Shown here one piece after another: positions 1 to 19,988 of a DNA stretch of 64,000 nucleotides. The notes beneath the pieces are model-generated. The model saw nothing but the letters and a program-made list of their open reading frames with translations, did no database searches and was not told the DNA's origin. The stretch is from contig CAJNDT010001225.1 of the NCBI GenBank assembly GCA_905221615.1, forward strand, positions 310,001 through 374,000, read 5' to 3'. Positions within the stretch are counted from its first letter, which is position 1. The number at the start of each line of letters is the position of its first letter. Position numbers and translations under genes: made by a program. Origin of the DNA: Symbiodinium sp. CCMP2592. Lineage: Eukaryota; Sar; Dinophyceae; Suessiales; Symbiodiniaceae.

Positions 1-75
1 AAACGGTGCCCCTGTCCGTGCTCTCATGCGGTTCTCCGCTCCCGTGAAGAAGCACTGGCTGGGATCATTCTCCAT
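1..75 (-). CDS. candidate 5' exon of a gene running off the window
   Basis: An ATG at 75-73 on the minus strand opens 25 codons to the window edge, beginning MENDPSQCFFTGAENRMRAR. The stretch is GC-rich like the confirmed exons and lies in the same orientation, just downstream of the actin stop. No homology is recognised and the exon cannot be closed, so this is weak. Confidence 0.25.
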   Translation of the reverse strand, partial: MENDPSQCFFTGAENRMRARTGAPF

Positions 76-123
76 CGTCCTCCCTCCCTCTGGTTTGGCG
101 GCCCGGGTCCCGGGGGGAAGGGG

Positions 124-238
124 TACTTAAAGGATCATGGGACTTAGTCACTAGGGTTATAATTAGGGTAACTATACTTATAACCCCAATTAGGGTACTT
201 ATAACCTTACTTACTAAGTCCCATGATCCTCCAAGTAG
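124..238. mobile_element. F5 inverted-repeat element (MITE-like)
   Basis: Arms read TACTTAAAGGATCATGGGAC at the left and its near complement ending CCATGATCCTCCAAGTA at the right, around an AT-rich core with ATAACCCTAATT-like words. It is an intergenic copy. Confidence 0.75.
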
Positions 239-1157
239 ACGGGGCGGGGGGGGGATACCATGGGGGCCCGGGACCCGAGAGCATCTATCCGTAGCCTGCT
301 TGCTAAACCCGAGACTCTAGACCCTGATCAAGCCCAAAGGATCCTATGTACTGTTATGGGGAATACTTCCCCAAATCATAATAGTAACCCCTAATATAGA
401 AACCCTACATTCTACTATATCGGTACATGGGACCCTTTGGGAAGGCGTGGAGCCCATTGCATTGCCGCGTGGCTTTCGGACTTCGCTGTTTGGTTTCTTA
501 GTTCAGAAAGATTCGTAGGGGGTTGCTAAGGGCTCAGGTTCTTAGGTACGCAGTGTTTAGGGGCTGTAGGTGGGTTCTGGCATTACTTACTAGCAGAGTA
601 TCCAGGAAAACTCAATGACTCAAGGTTAGCCTTCGAGATTATTACCTGGGAATATAATGCCCCAAGCAGGTTACCGGTCACCTACTTTACTGCGAAGATT
701 TCGGGTTCGGGCGCAGGTGTGCAAATACCCGGGCGGATTGGAGGGGGCCTGTCGTTAGGGTTTGGGGGTTTAGGGCTTTGGAGTTTAGTTGTTTAGGGTT
801 AAGGGTTTAAGGGCTTAGGGATTAGGTTTGTTGCTTTTTCTTTTGAGGGGGGGACGGCGGGGGGGGTCTTGCGGTTGGGGGGTTTAGGGGTTTTGGAGTT
901 TCGAGTTTCGGGTTCATGGTTCGGTGATATCGAAGCAGCTCGATCTCTCGCTGACATGCATCATGCAGTCCACGCGTGCAGCAGCACGTTCTTTTTCGGA
1001 TGTGGTCCGATGTACGTCTTTCCTGAAGAGATCCGTCCCCTTGACGTTGATCTTGCGCTAACCAAGACAGTTTGCCAAAGGAAGTCATGAACATGAGGGC
1101 TTCACCCTCTTCGACATGGCCCCCTGTAGCACTGACATTACAAATTGAGGCACGGTT

Positions 1158-10773
<9,616 letters not shown>

Positions 10774-10825
10774 GGCTGCGAGTTAAATACTGCGGGCGTT
10801 GCTGCTAAAACTGTGCCGGGGCAAA

Positions 10826-11362
10826 CCTTGAGCCCCAAAAAAGGCGAAACGGTATGGGGTTTAGGGTATAGGCTTTAGGGTATAGGGTTTTTTGTTTTAA
10901 ACGCCTTTTTCCACCTGCCGGTATAGGGTTTAGGGGATAGGGTTTAGGGTATAGGGCGTAGGGTTTAGTTTAGGTTGTACTAGGTTCTTGAGCCGCCCCT
11001 CGGTCGTAAGGACGCCCTCTTTAATACTATTCGGTTTTGATACGGGGACCCTTAGCCCTAAACCCGAAATCTTAAATCCTAAATGCAAACAGAAGAAGCC
11101 GTACTAGGGTTTGGGGTTGAGGGTTGAGCCCCCCCAAACAGGAGAAACGGTGCAGGCGAGGGTGTATATGCTTTGCAGTATGATCTTGCGTGTTGAAGGC
11201 CTCCAAAAAAGAGACACAGTACAGGTATGGGGTGGAATAGGCGACTAGGCGTATACTTTGTACGCTTTACAGTTTAGCCTTGCGTTATGACCTCCTCAGA
11301 GAAGAGAAACACTTTGGGTATGTAGGGCATCTACGCTTTACCGCATAACCTTGCATTTTCAG
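10826..11362. repeat. degenerate repeat series upstream of actin with spliced-leader-like words
   Basis: Four diverged blocks occur near 10829, 11127, 11198 and 11284. On the minus strand each reads roughly CCGTTTCTCCTTTTTTGGGG followed by a CTCAA-like word. The copy nearest actin, about 55-80 nt upstream of its ATG, ends GGGGCTCAAG. The two last blocks also share a TACGCTTTACnG...CTTGCnTT segment. The resemblance to the dinoflagellate spliced leader is partial, so identity is open. Confidence 0.4.
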
Positions 11363-11469
11363 TTCTTAACCTTTGATGGAAAATTATAAGGTGTACTTAT
11401 GTCGGAGGAGCGAGTTGAACCTGATGACAGGTGGTGATGAGAATCTGCGCCCTAACGGGGTTTATCAAA

Positions 11470-11594
11470 GGGGAAAAGGAGCGACCCTTAATGGGGACCC
11501 CTACCCTATAATGGGCTATATAATGGGTATATAGTAGCTATATTAAGGGTATATACCTAGGGGTCCTTATTAAGGGTCCCTCCTTTCCCCTTGG
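11470..11594. mobile_element. F8 inverted-repeat element
   Basis: AAGGGGAAAAGGAGCGACCC faces GGGTCCCTCCTTTCCCCTT. The core is a second palindrome around TATATAATGGGTATATAGTA. It ends next to the stop of the candidate gene at 11598. Confidence 0.85.
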
Positions 11595-11597
11595 AGT

Positions 11598-14500
11598 TTA
11601 GGGGTCCGGCGTGTAGGGGTTCAGGCCAGGGTCTAGGGAACTGTCGGCCCAAAGACGAGCTCGGGGTTGCTCTGGTGGAGCAAGGTTTGACTTTGGCCCT
11701 GCAAAAGTAAACAACACCTTAGGTACTGCCTTACAGTAAGAGTCTACCAAGGGGCTACGATGAAGGTCCGAATATGTCTGTATTATGAACATTCTTCAAC
11801 TATTACTGAGTGGGGGCCGTGCCCAATAATTGTAGTATCCTTAAGGGAGGGGGGTCCAAGGGGGGTATATAGCCTAGTGATCCCTAATTCTCCCTAGTGC
11901 TCCCTAAGGTTCCCTTACAGTCCCCTAAGGATTCCTTATACCCTCCCCCCTTGGAGCCCCCTCCCTTAAGGATCCTATAAAATAAACATCCTAAACTCTG
12001 GACGAACCGAAAGCCGATCCTGACACCCAAAGCTCGTCACCTTTGACCCACATCGAAGAACTAACAATCTGACCGGGGGCCAAAAACCAGGGCACTTATT
12101 ATTGTATCCTCAAAAACGGGGGCTTGGATTTTCAGGTTTAGGGTTGAGGCCTCGAGCCTTAAACCAACAGCACTGGACATCTGGGGGAGGATCAAGGGAC
12201 GTAGCAAGGGTTGTTAGGGTTTAGGGTCTATAGGATTTAAGACCTGAAGTAGGGTTGAGAAACCTACAAGTATGGGTACATTGCTTTTGACGCCATATAT
12301 CCCTAAATACTCCCCTGATCCGCTATGACCAGCATTACCAAGTCCCCTAATCCGCTAAGATAACTTATAGTCCTAATTACACAGTCCCCTGACCCAGGGT
12401 ATACCCCTAAACCTAAACCCCAAAAACCCGAGCCATCGCCGCCCGGCGTCTGAATGAAGGCCAGGAAATATGTCACAACTGCGGCCGCAGGAGCACCCAG
12501 CCTCGGTTTAAGGCTTTATAGGGCTTCAGTGGGTGTAGCGTTTTAGCGGTTAAGGCCGCAGGGTATGAGCATTAGACCGATTGAGGGTTCAGGGCTGAAA
12601 AATCCTTGCTTTGATAAGTAACCCTAAACCCTACACCCCTAAACCCTAGATCAAGCTTTTCGCAACTTCGACATCGCTGCCCTGCAAAGCTCAAAACAAG
12701 GTTGACAAAGATGATACAAGAAGCCTCAACCTTTACACCAGAACCCCAAACCCAAACACCGAAACCCCAAACTCCTGGGCGCTGGCTTAGTCAGAAAGAC
12801 TTGGCTGATGAAGATGATTCGTTCGGTTCGGTCTATGTATGGGAATCCTCAAAAATGAGGGGTTGATCTGACTGCGTACAGGTTTCAATGTTGGAAGTTC
12901 CGGATACTTCTTGGCTCATATGTCTTGAAACCCAACGGCAAGGTCCTTGCAGAAGCGCCTGGGAACCTAGCACATACGTGGGTTGCAGCTAATGGTCTAC
13001 CAGCAATACTGTAGCTGGACATTCCGTCATCTTACCCTAAACCCTAAACCCGAAAGCGCAAACCCCTAAACCCTAAAGCCCTAAACCCCTAAAGCCCCTA
13101 GTTGAACCCCAAAGCCCTAAAGTCTCCTCAACCCAAAATTTCCCAAAGCGCATACCCCTAAATCCCGAACCCATAAACAAACCCTAGTACAGGGGCCTTA
13201 GTTATTAGAATGGGGTTTTGAAGCCCATCATATACTGCAATGATAATACAGGAACCCCAAAATCATATAGGTATTTATTAAGGCCCCTTCTATACCCCCC
13301 TTGGAACCATAATAAACATACTGTGTTTAGTATTCTCTTGGGTCTTATATGAACAAAAATGAAAACATAATTCCTAAGGAGACCATAGCCCCTATTTTAA
13401 AGCCCCTAAAGCCCGAACATTCCGTCTGGGTGGCATGAGAGGCCGCATCCAAGGCGGCAGCGTCTCGAAGACCTTTTGGCCTGGCAAGACATACTACTAT
13501 GCACCCCCTTAGAACCATAATAAACATAATAGTTTGTGAGATTCTCTTGGGTTTTATATGAACAGAAATAAAAACACTAAGGAGACGATACACTAAAGGT
13601 TCGGGGCTTATAAGTCTAGGGGTTTAAAGGCTTTAAGGTTTGGGGTTTATAGGCGCTTTAGGGGTGTAGGGGTTTGGGGTCTTGGGGTTTTGGGGGTTTA
13701 GGGGCTTTTGGGCTTTAGGGTTTGGGGGCCCATGGGGCTCAAGGGGTTTTGAAGGCTTCGGGGTTTGAAGTTTAGAGGGGCCGTAATAGTAAGAATGGGC
13801 CTCCTGTTGACGGCAATAAGGGGTGCCAGGTTCGTGCTTACGACTTTAGGGCCTTAATATTTCCAAAGGGCTCCTTTTAGGTCTCTGAAGTACACAAACG
13901 TTAGTCGAGCTTGAATACCCAATCACTGTACCCTCAGACTTAAAATTAAGGCTGAGCATTTAAGACTGTTGATTTGCCCGGATTACCGTACATACCCGAA
14001 GATCTGCAGCCGCGGTTTTTGAAGCTCAGCCAGGACAAGGGCAGTTTAGGGTCTTTAGGGTTTTAGGGTAGGGTTCTGTCCATCAGATAACAAAATACAA
14101 GAAAAATCACCGAATTCATGGCTGGAATCTTGAGGAGCAGGTTCATATAGGCGTTTACTCAACAGTCCCCCTGCAAAGACAGGATCAATTTAATACGGTT
14201 GATGATATAAATCCTGCATTATCCATGATAAGGAATGTACCAGTATTCCCATAGTTTAGGGTCCTTAAGGCAATGCAGGATTTATATCATCAGCCGTATG
14301 GTCGCCGAATGCTTATGCACCCTAAGCCTTGAAGCCTGAATAATGTAGGGGCCTGAATCAATCAGAATAGGGCTTTCGGGGCCCTTATACTATAATTGTA
14401 AGAAGGAACCCCAAAGATAGTATAGGTAACTATTTGGGAGTTTCCGAAAATCAGGGGTACCTTATTTTGGAGTCCTTATAATAAGGATCCTACTACTTAG

Positions 14501-15900
14501 GGTACCATACTAGGGTCCCCCAATTTCGGAAACTCCTATTCAAGCCCGTACATTCGTTGAGCCCTGTGGTTTCTGATGTGGAGTGCAGCTTCCCCTAAGT
14601 TTACGGTTTAGGGGTTTAGGGTTTAGGGTTTAGGATTTAAGGTTTTTATGTAAGGGTGTAACAAGCTTCAGAGTTTTGTGAGTGCTTAGGAAACAGCCCA
14701 ATATAGTAGTCTTATGAGATCTGAACCACGAATAAAGTTTTGAGCTGCACCCTTACGGCCCTACAATACCTCAACTTTTCTGGAAGCGGGGGAAAGGGCA
14801 ACTCTAAACCCTAAACCCTAGGTCGTTGGCTTCAACCTTGTAATTTGCTGCCGCATTCCCACTGCGGACAGGAGGATCTCCCGCAGTCCGGTACCCAGAG
14901 ATCCCAATACCCCTTAATTAAGGAGTATACCTTGAACCGAACCATAATATCAAGCCCTTAATTAAGGGGTATACCGTAAACCATAATATTAGGGCCCCTG
15001 ATATAATTCACGGTATTTTCCTGAATGAAGGGGTATTGGGATCTCGGAGTAAGAGGGCTTTGCCAGGGAAAGCCAGCGATGCCATCCCGATCAGATCAGG
15101 CTTTCAGTGCCTTGGCACCTTTGATCATAGGAGGCCAAGAGGGGTTTAGGGTTTAAGGGTTTAGGGTTTAAGGGTTTAGGGTTTAGGGGTTTAGGGTTGA
15201 GGGGTTTAGGATACCCAGTAACCTAAGAAAAAAAGGCCCCTCTTTTTGGTATTGGGTAACTTTATAAGGAACCTAGGACTATGAAAAGGGAATAAGGGTA
15301 CTACTAGGCATCCTAGTTTGATCATAGGAGGCCAAGAGGGGTCTTGGCCTATGGGGGTTTAGTAGGGATTAGGGTTCCCATAGTAGGGTTCATATTCAGG
15401 AATCCCTACCCCAAGAATCTTAAACCCCCCGCTTTTGACCCCCATCATTCGAGCTCGCAGTTTGTCCAAACACAATGCGAGCTCAAGCCGGAGTTCCCAG
15501 AATACCGCTTTCGGCATGTTTGTCAGGCAGGGGCCTGAATAATTAGAATAGGGCTTGGGGTTATAGATAGCAAGGAACCTCCCCAAACCCTATTCTCACC
15601 ATATATTGAGGCTCCTATAGTTGATGATTTATATCCTGCATCACCATAAGGTCCCTAGACTATAGGAGTTATGGTATATTCCTTGTTCTGGGTAATGCAG
15701 GATTTATAGGGTGGTTGTCAAAATTAAGGCCCCTTTTATGGTAGCCTAAATATTAAGTGCCGTATTATATTAGGGACCCAAAAGGAGACCATAATTTTGA
15801 CAGCCACCCATATCATCAACCGTAATAGTATGCCTTCCATTTCAAGCTGGGCGGTCGGGCCGAGTTGACAGCAGCGACTCGAAGAGCAAACGGCTGCCAT
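11598..15900 (-). CDS. candidate five-exon gene, unknown protein of about 121 residues
   Basis: Proposed exons 5'->3': 15900-15834, 15534-15440, 13472-13435, 12501-12434, 11698-11598. All follow the actin rule: acceptors AG|G and donors GC, GT, GC, GC, with matching phases. The product begins MAAVCSSSRCCQLGPTAQLE, continues through KAVFWELRLELALCLDKLRA and a hydrophobic stretch LGAPAAAVVTYFLAFIQTPG, and ends in a Pro-rich tail. The last 12 codons run into telomere-like sequence. The first intron is filled by F2 and F1 elements, one carrying a nested F4. The ATG uses an A from the F1 element at 15900-16155, so an upstream exon may exist. No family is recognised; further exons in the 2-kb third intron are possible. 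Confidence 0.4.
11840..11982. mobile_element. long inverted-repeat element, unclassified
   Basis: ATCCTTAAGGGAGGGGGGTC faces CTCCCTTAAGGATCC, with a second pair CCAAGGGGGGTATA and TATACCCTCCCCCCTTGG inside. It lies upstream of the last exon of the 11.6-kb candidate gene. Confidence 0.7.
13191..13289. mobile_element. F2 inverted-repeat element
   Basis: AGGGGCCTTAGTTATTAGAA faces TATTTATTAAGGCCCCTT. Confidence 0.8.
13302..13385. repeat. dispersed repeat with CATAATAAACATA
   Basis: The block from ACCATAATAAACATA through TCTCTTGGGTCTTATATGAA to CCTAAGGAGACCATA recurs at 13512-13590 and, more diverged, near 7720-7830, 18445-18520 and 46200. It is short and AT-rich without obvious long arms. Confidence 0.6.
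13512..13590. repeat. second copy of the CATAATAAACATA repeat
   Basis: Very similar to the block about 210 bp upstream, separated from it by the candidate exon at 13435-13472. Confidence 0.6.
14194..14298. mobile_element. F1 inverted-repeat element
   Basis: TACGGTTGATGATATAAATC faces TTTATATCATCAGCCGTA. The core runs ATAAGGAATG...ATAGTTTAGGGTCC, opposite to the copy at 8550, so F1 is present in both orientations. Confidence 0.9.
14347..14554. mobile_element. F2 element split by a nested F3 element
   Basis: The F2 left arm GGGGCCTGAATCAATCAGAA is intact, while its right arm is cut after AACTATT and resumes as CAAGCCCGTACA on the far side of an F3 element at about 14435-14538. Confidence 0.65.
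14435..14538. mobile_element. F3 inverted-repeat element nested in F2
   Basis: GGGAGTTTCCGAAAATCAGG faces CAATTTCGGAAACTCC inside the F2 right arm, so this copy arrived later. Confidence 0.75.
14893..15048. mobile_element. F7 inverted-repeat element, long variant
   Basis: CCCAGAGATCCCAATACCCC faces GGGGTATTGGGATCTCGG. An internal duplication of a CCTTAATTAAGG...ATAATAT block makes it about 50 nt longer than other F7 copies. Confidence 0.8.
15209..15313. mobile_element. F9 inverted-repeat element
   Basis: TAGGATACCCAGTAACCTAA faces AGGGTACTACTAGGCATCCTA, with the F9 core TTTTTGGTATTGGGTAAC. A 26-bp direct repeat flanks the region containing it (15120-15145 and 15317-15342). Confidence 0.85.
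15531..15617. mobile_element. F2 inverted-repeat element forming part of a candidate intron
   Basis: GGGGCCTGAATAATTAGAAT faces ATATTGAGGCTCCTA. Read on the minus strand its left edge supplies ATTCAG|G, the acceptor proposed for exon 15534-15440. Confidence 0.8.
15618..15824. mobile_element. F1 element carrying a nested F4 element
   Basis: TAGTTGATGATTTATATCCT at the left and ATATCATCAACCGTA at the right. The right arm is interrupted by an F4 element at 15709-15810. Confidence 0.85.
15709..15810. mobile_element. F4 inverted-repeat element nested in F1, TA duplicated
   Basis: GGGTGGTTGTCAAAATTAAG faces ATAATTTTGACAGCCACCCA. The F1 arm reads GGATTTATA before it and TATCATC after it, so the dinucleotide TA flanks both sides. 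Confidence 0.9.
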
Positions 15901-16155
15901 ACGGTTGATGATATAAATCCTGCCATACCTTAAATGACCCTAAACTACTTGTAGGGTCGGGGGACTTAGTAACTGGTTATTGTAGGGACTTATACGTACC
16001 ATAACCCCAATTAGGGTTCCTTTTAGGGTACTTATAAGTCTACTTACTACCTACTTACTAAGTCCCCCGACCCTCCAAGTATGGGAATTATGGTATTTTC
16101 CTTATTACGGGTCATGCAGGATATATATATATATATATATATATCATCAACCGTA
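15900..16155. mobile_element. F1 element carrying a nested F5 element and a TA run
   Basis: TACGGTTGATGATATAAATC faces ATATCATCAACCGTA. A (TA)n expansion sits in the right arm and an F5 element interrupts the core at 15946-16081. Confidence 0.85.
15946..16081. mobile_element. F5 inverted-repeat element nested in F1
   Basis: TACTTGTAGGGTCGGGGGAC faces GTCCCCCGACCCTCCAAGTA. TA stands at each end of the inserted unit; the F1 core AAACTA/TGGGAATTATGG resumes across it. Confidence 0.9.
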
Positions 16156-16183
16156 TGGCGGCTGCATGATCGGAGCCTCTAAT

Positions 16184-16280
16184 ATAGGGGCCTTAATAAT
16201 CAGAATAGGGTTTTGGGGCCCATTAGACTTTCTTGCAAGGAGCCCCCCAAAAAGTATAGGTAGTTATTTAGGCCACTATA
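16184..16280. mobile_element. F2 inverted-repeat element
   Basis: TATAGGGGCCTTAATAATCA faces GTTATTTAGGCCACTATA. Confidence 0.75.
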
Positions 16281-16583
16281 GTGTAGTGTTCAGTTTGTGA
16301 ACGAAACAACGACCTCCCATGACATTGACGTTCTTCACACGATGGCTGCTTTTAAATACACTTATGCGATTTCAAAACATATCTGTCATTTTAGGAACTG
16401 CCAGCCGTTTGTTTCCGGACCTGATGGTTGGACTGCCGATTTAGGGTTTAGCCGAATCTACGCATCTAAATTCGACTCTAGATCCCAGAAGCCAAATTCC
16501 ACCAAGCCTGACCACTGGTCTTGTAACGCAACCCTCTGTGCCTTCTGGCCGAAATGCCAAGCTCCTTCGGGGTCGGGATTGAT

Positions 16584-19500
16584 CTAGTACTTCAAGGCGT
16601 TGACAGCAGGGTAAGGCTCGATTTCGATTTTAGCGGTCTCGTTGTTTTGCATATGTTCTTGGGTTTCGGGCCTCACGGTGTGTGTATGCGCGCTTCTGAA
16701 ATAAGCTTCTCCTGAAATTGCCTCGTTGTGCCTCATTGTCCCCGGTGTCAAGGGGGCCGCTTATAGAACTGCCTACATGGCCTACATGGGGGTTTCCGAA
16801 TAAATAGGGGACCGTAATTTAGTACCCTAAATAGTAGGACCCTTAATATAAGGATCCCAAAACAAGGTATCCCTCATATCCGGAAACTCCCATGGTGCTT
16901 GCCACTTGCACATTTTTGTCTGCCTGAAGGAGAAAAAATCTGTACGGCGCTCTAGCCACTCTGGCCTGCCCATGGTTTGGCTTTGAACTCTCAAACCTAA
17001 ACCTGTAATATAGGCCCTTGATAATTAGAATGAGGTTTTAGGGCCCATCCTACTATAATTATGCTAAGCAACCCCCCAAAAAAACAGTATTGGTCATTCG
17101 TTCGGCCCCTATATTACGCAGTCTGGGTTACATAATGGCTTAATTAGGGTTTGGCCCCGAACGCGGAAAGCCTGAACCCACCACAATCCTGACAAGGTTA
17201 GCCAAGCGGCAGGAAGGCGTAGATGGCCCATGTGTTCAGGACCAGCAAAAGCAGGTACAGCAGCCTTATCACGAAAACGGCTACGGGGTTGGAGGTGACA
17301 GGATCTAGGGGCGTTTTAGAAGATTAGCCATCCCTTCTGCATACTAAGGGCTTTACTATAGTTATAGGGTCCATATTCGGGTGGTTAACCTTTGGGGGCT
17401 TATATACAGATTGTAGGACCCAAAAAGTGAAAGGCTACCTACTCTACTACCAAAAAGATGTGAGGACTGAGTGAGTAGGTTTCTCAGCAGCGGTATCTAT
17501 TGGTTTAAGGACTTATTACCCCAATCAAGTACTTACGACCTTACTTAAACACTACTTCTCCGCATCCTCTATTCGGGGACCGAAGTTGTGGGGCAGGTAC
17601 AACACATTATGGGAGTTTCCGAAATAGGGGACCCTGACATGGTCCCCTAATTAGTATTATCCTTACTATAAGGACCCCAAATAAGGTACCCCTAATTTTC
17701 GGAAACTCCCATATTCTGAAAGGATTGAGTGCTTCGGCTTGACTCTTGGGTTCAGATTTGGGGATCGGGTCGGGAGTTTAGGGTTTAGGGATTTGGGGAT
17801 TTAGGGCTTAGGGATTTAGGGTTTAGCGTTAAGGGTTTAGGGATTTCGGGAGAGCCTGTGCAACAGATCCTAGCTGAGGGCTTTGAGGGTTGGGGCTCAA
17901 GCTAGGGTGCAGAGTTCGGGCTTGTGGCTTCAGGGTAAACCCTAAACGCTAAACTCCCGAACCCCACACCCCGAACTCCTAAACCTGAAAAGCCCCAAAC
18001 CCAGTCTTAGCATCCGGCATGCAGTAGTTCGCATATTCAAGCCAGGCACCGCAAAGCCTATAGCGAGGCGACACTTTGAAGCAAGAATGCGAGAGTCTCG
18101 GGAGGGGCGATTGCCACAATATACAAGCATTGCAACAACAAAACAACCAGGTTTCTGACAAACCCCCTTAATCTATTTTGGTCCAAAAATTAGAGGGTTG
18201 AAGGAGGGTCCAGGTGATGAGAGAAAGCATGGGTGCTGCAACACGCACGTGGAATACAGCCATCGTCAAGGCAGGCACTCCCTGGCACGTGCGCGCAGAG
18301 GAAAGCAAACGATATCGATTGGTACGGTTGATAAGCATAATTACCCTTTTTCCAGGCCAGGGCGTACCATACTGTTTTCCAGCTGCTTGGTTTTAACAAG
18401 GGGACACAAAAAGAAAAGGGCAAAAGGGTACTACTCAGGAACCTAGTTCTGTTTAATATTCTCTTGGGCTTTAGATGAACAAACAGAAAAATAATTACTA
18501 CAGTAAGGAGCCTATAGAGTTTTGATGGGTCATGCAGGGTGTATATCATCAACCGTAGTTCCAGCCGCAGGTCCTTTGTGCCACGGGAGGAACCTTTTCT
18601 TCGGGTTGGGGGTTTACCAGGTGCCCCCGAACTTGTTTTATAGTTAGGGCTCTATGTTAAACAAAAAGGACACTAAACATATCCCGAATCGATACTGTAC
18701 GGACCTAACTAAACCTATTTTATTTTGGGGGTTCCTTATTATAGTTTGTAAGATAGACCAACTACATGAAGCCAACAAGTTTAAAGTTCTCCAATTGGCT
18801 AAGTAAGTTATTAAGGCCCCTCTATTACCTAGTTCAAGGTTTGGGGTTGCAAGGTTGGGCTGCGCAGGCCCTCGCCAAGAAAGACTTCAGCCTGCTTTCA
18901 AAGGGGAAAAGGAGGGACGCTTTAAGGGTCCCTTTAAAGGGATCTATAGGGATGCTATAAGGGTATAGGGCTTATAGGGTTTAGGGTTTAGAGGTTTGGG
19001 GGTTTAGGGGGTTTAGGGGAAAAGGAGGGACCCTTAATGAGGACCCCTACCCTATAATGGGCTATGTAATGGTTATGCAATGGCTATATTAAGGGTATAT
19101 ACCTAGGGGTCCTTATCAAGGGTCCCTCCTACCTTGAAGTTTTCCCAAGCCCTTGGCCCTCGTGAAACCGCGCTCAAGCCGTTCTACAAGCCTTGTCGCC
19201 GCCTTACATTGAAAAGCAGAACAAACGCCAAACCCAAACCCTAAAGCCCAAACCCAAACCCTAAACCAAGACTCTAAACTCTAAACCCCAAGCCCAAACT
19301 CTATAAACCCTTACCAAGAAAACCCTAAAGCCCAAACCCAAACCCTAAACCTAGACTCTAAACTCTAAACCCCAAGCCCAAACTCTATAAACCCTTACCA
19401 AGACAGGCAGAACAAATCGACGCCTCCAGCCCGACAGAAAGCGCCAGAGAAAAAGCACCAAAAGGCCCAAGTAGAGGACCAGTCCTGTCGGGATAGGGTT

Positions 19501-19978
19501 TAGGGCTTAGGAGTTTAAGTTTAAGAGTTTAAGAGTTTAGGGTTTAAGGTTTTATAGGGTTTAGGAGCTTAGGAGTTTCGGGTTTAGGGTGTAAGGTGGG
19601 CTTAGGGTTCAGGGTTTAGGGAGACTTTTCTCTGTTCCTTCTGCTGCTGACTTCGGCTCAGGGGGATGAATACGAGGTATCGGCTGCCTGTTTGCTGGGT
19701 TCTTATTTCGGGATTCAACTTGAATTACCATAATAAAGGTACCATAGTAACTTACTATAGAACCCTATTATGGTACATAAAGTCGCTTCACAAGAACCCA
19801 AGTTTCTTCTGGTTGTGATCTTCGCTTTTATCGCGAACCGGAAAGTGGGTGCTAGGGTTCTCATGGTTGCCGATTACGTGGCGTCATCGTTGGCTCAAGT
19901 TGTTGTTGTAAGAAGCTTCGCTGTTGCTGCTCTTGTTGTGTTTGAAAGGTCCCTTCCTTTTGGCTTTTTGGGTGTGTC
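16584..19978 (-). CDS. candidate multi-exon membrane protein, unknown
   Basis: Proposed exons, minus strand: about 19978-19841 (Gln-rich, QTQQEQQQRSFLQQQLEPT), 19484-19399 (LVLYLGLLVLFLWRFLSGWR), 19202-19133 (AATRLVERLERGFTRAK), possibly short exons near 18590 and 18860, then 18263-18211, 18166-18075 (NLVVLLLQCLYIVAIAPPET), 17304-17203 (VFVIRLLYLLLLVLNTWAIY), 16923-16903 and 16711-16584, ending AKIEIEPYPAVNALKY and TAG. Most acceptors are AG|G and joined phases agree across the numbered exons. At least three strongly hydrophobic segments argue for an integral membrane protein; no family is recognised. The 44-nt intron 18210-18167 and the 21-nt exon are the weakest links. The gene could extend upstream past the retroelement at 20-24.9 kb. 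Confidence 0.4.
16787..16892. mobile_element. F3 inverted-repeat element
   Basis: GGGGGTTTCCGAATAAATAG faces CATATCCGGAAACTCCCAT, inside an intron of the membrane-protein candidate. Confidence 0.8.
17009..17114. mobile_element. F2 inverted-repeat element
   Basis: ATATAGGCCCTTGATAATTA faces GTCATTCGTTCGGCCCCTAT. Confidence 0.75.
17610..17712. mobile_element. F3 inverted-repeat element
   Basis: ATGGGAGTTTCCGAAATAGG faces AATTTTCGGAAACTCCCAT. Confidence 0.85.
18519..18559. mobile_element. F1 right-end fragment
   Basis: GGGTCATGCAGGGTGTATAT followed by CATCAACCGTA; no left arm is present. Read from the minus strand, its outer edge would offer a GT donor to a possible short exon near 18590. Confidence 0.5.
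19016..19135. mobile_element. F8 inverted-repeat element abutting a candidate exon
   Basis: GGGGAAAAGGAGGGACCCTT faces AAGGGTCCCTCCTACCTT. On the minus strand its end reads AAG|GTAGGAGGG and supplies the donor proposed for exon 19202-19133. Confidence 0.8.
19229..19401. repeat. tandem duplication of a telomere-like unit
   Basis: A unit of about 85 bp containing GACTCTAAACTCTAAACCCC and CTATAAACCCTTACCAAGA occurs twice in direct order. The second copy ends in the proposed donor of exon 19484-19399. Confidence 0.75.
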
Positions 19979-19988
19979 CCTAAGGGTC

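Noticed and set aside
14842..14890. Minus-strand segment GLREILLSAVGMRQQIT as an exon
   Set aside because: Protein-like, but no AG|G acceptor precedes it and it directly abuts an F7 element; not enough support to annotate.
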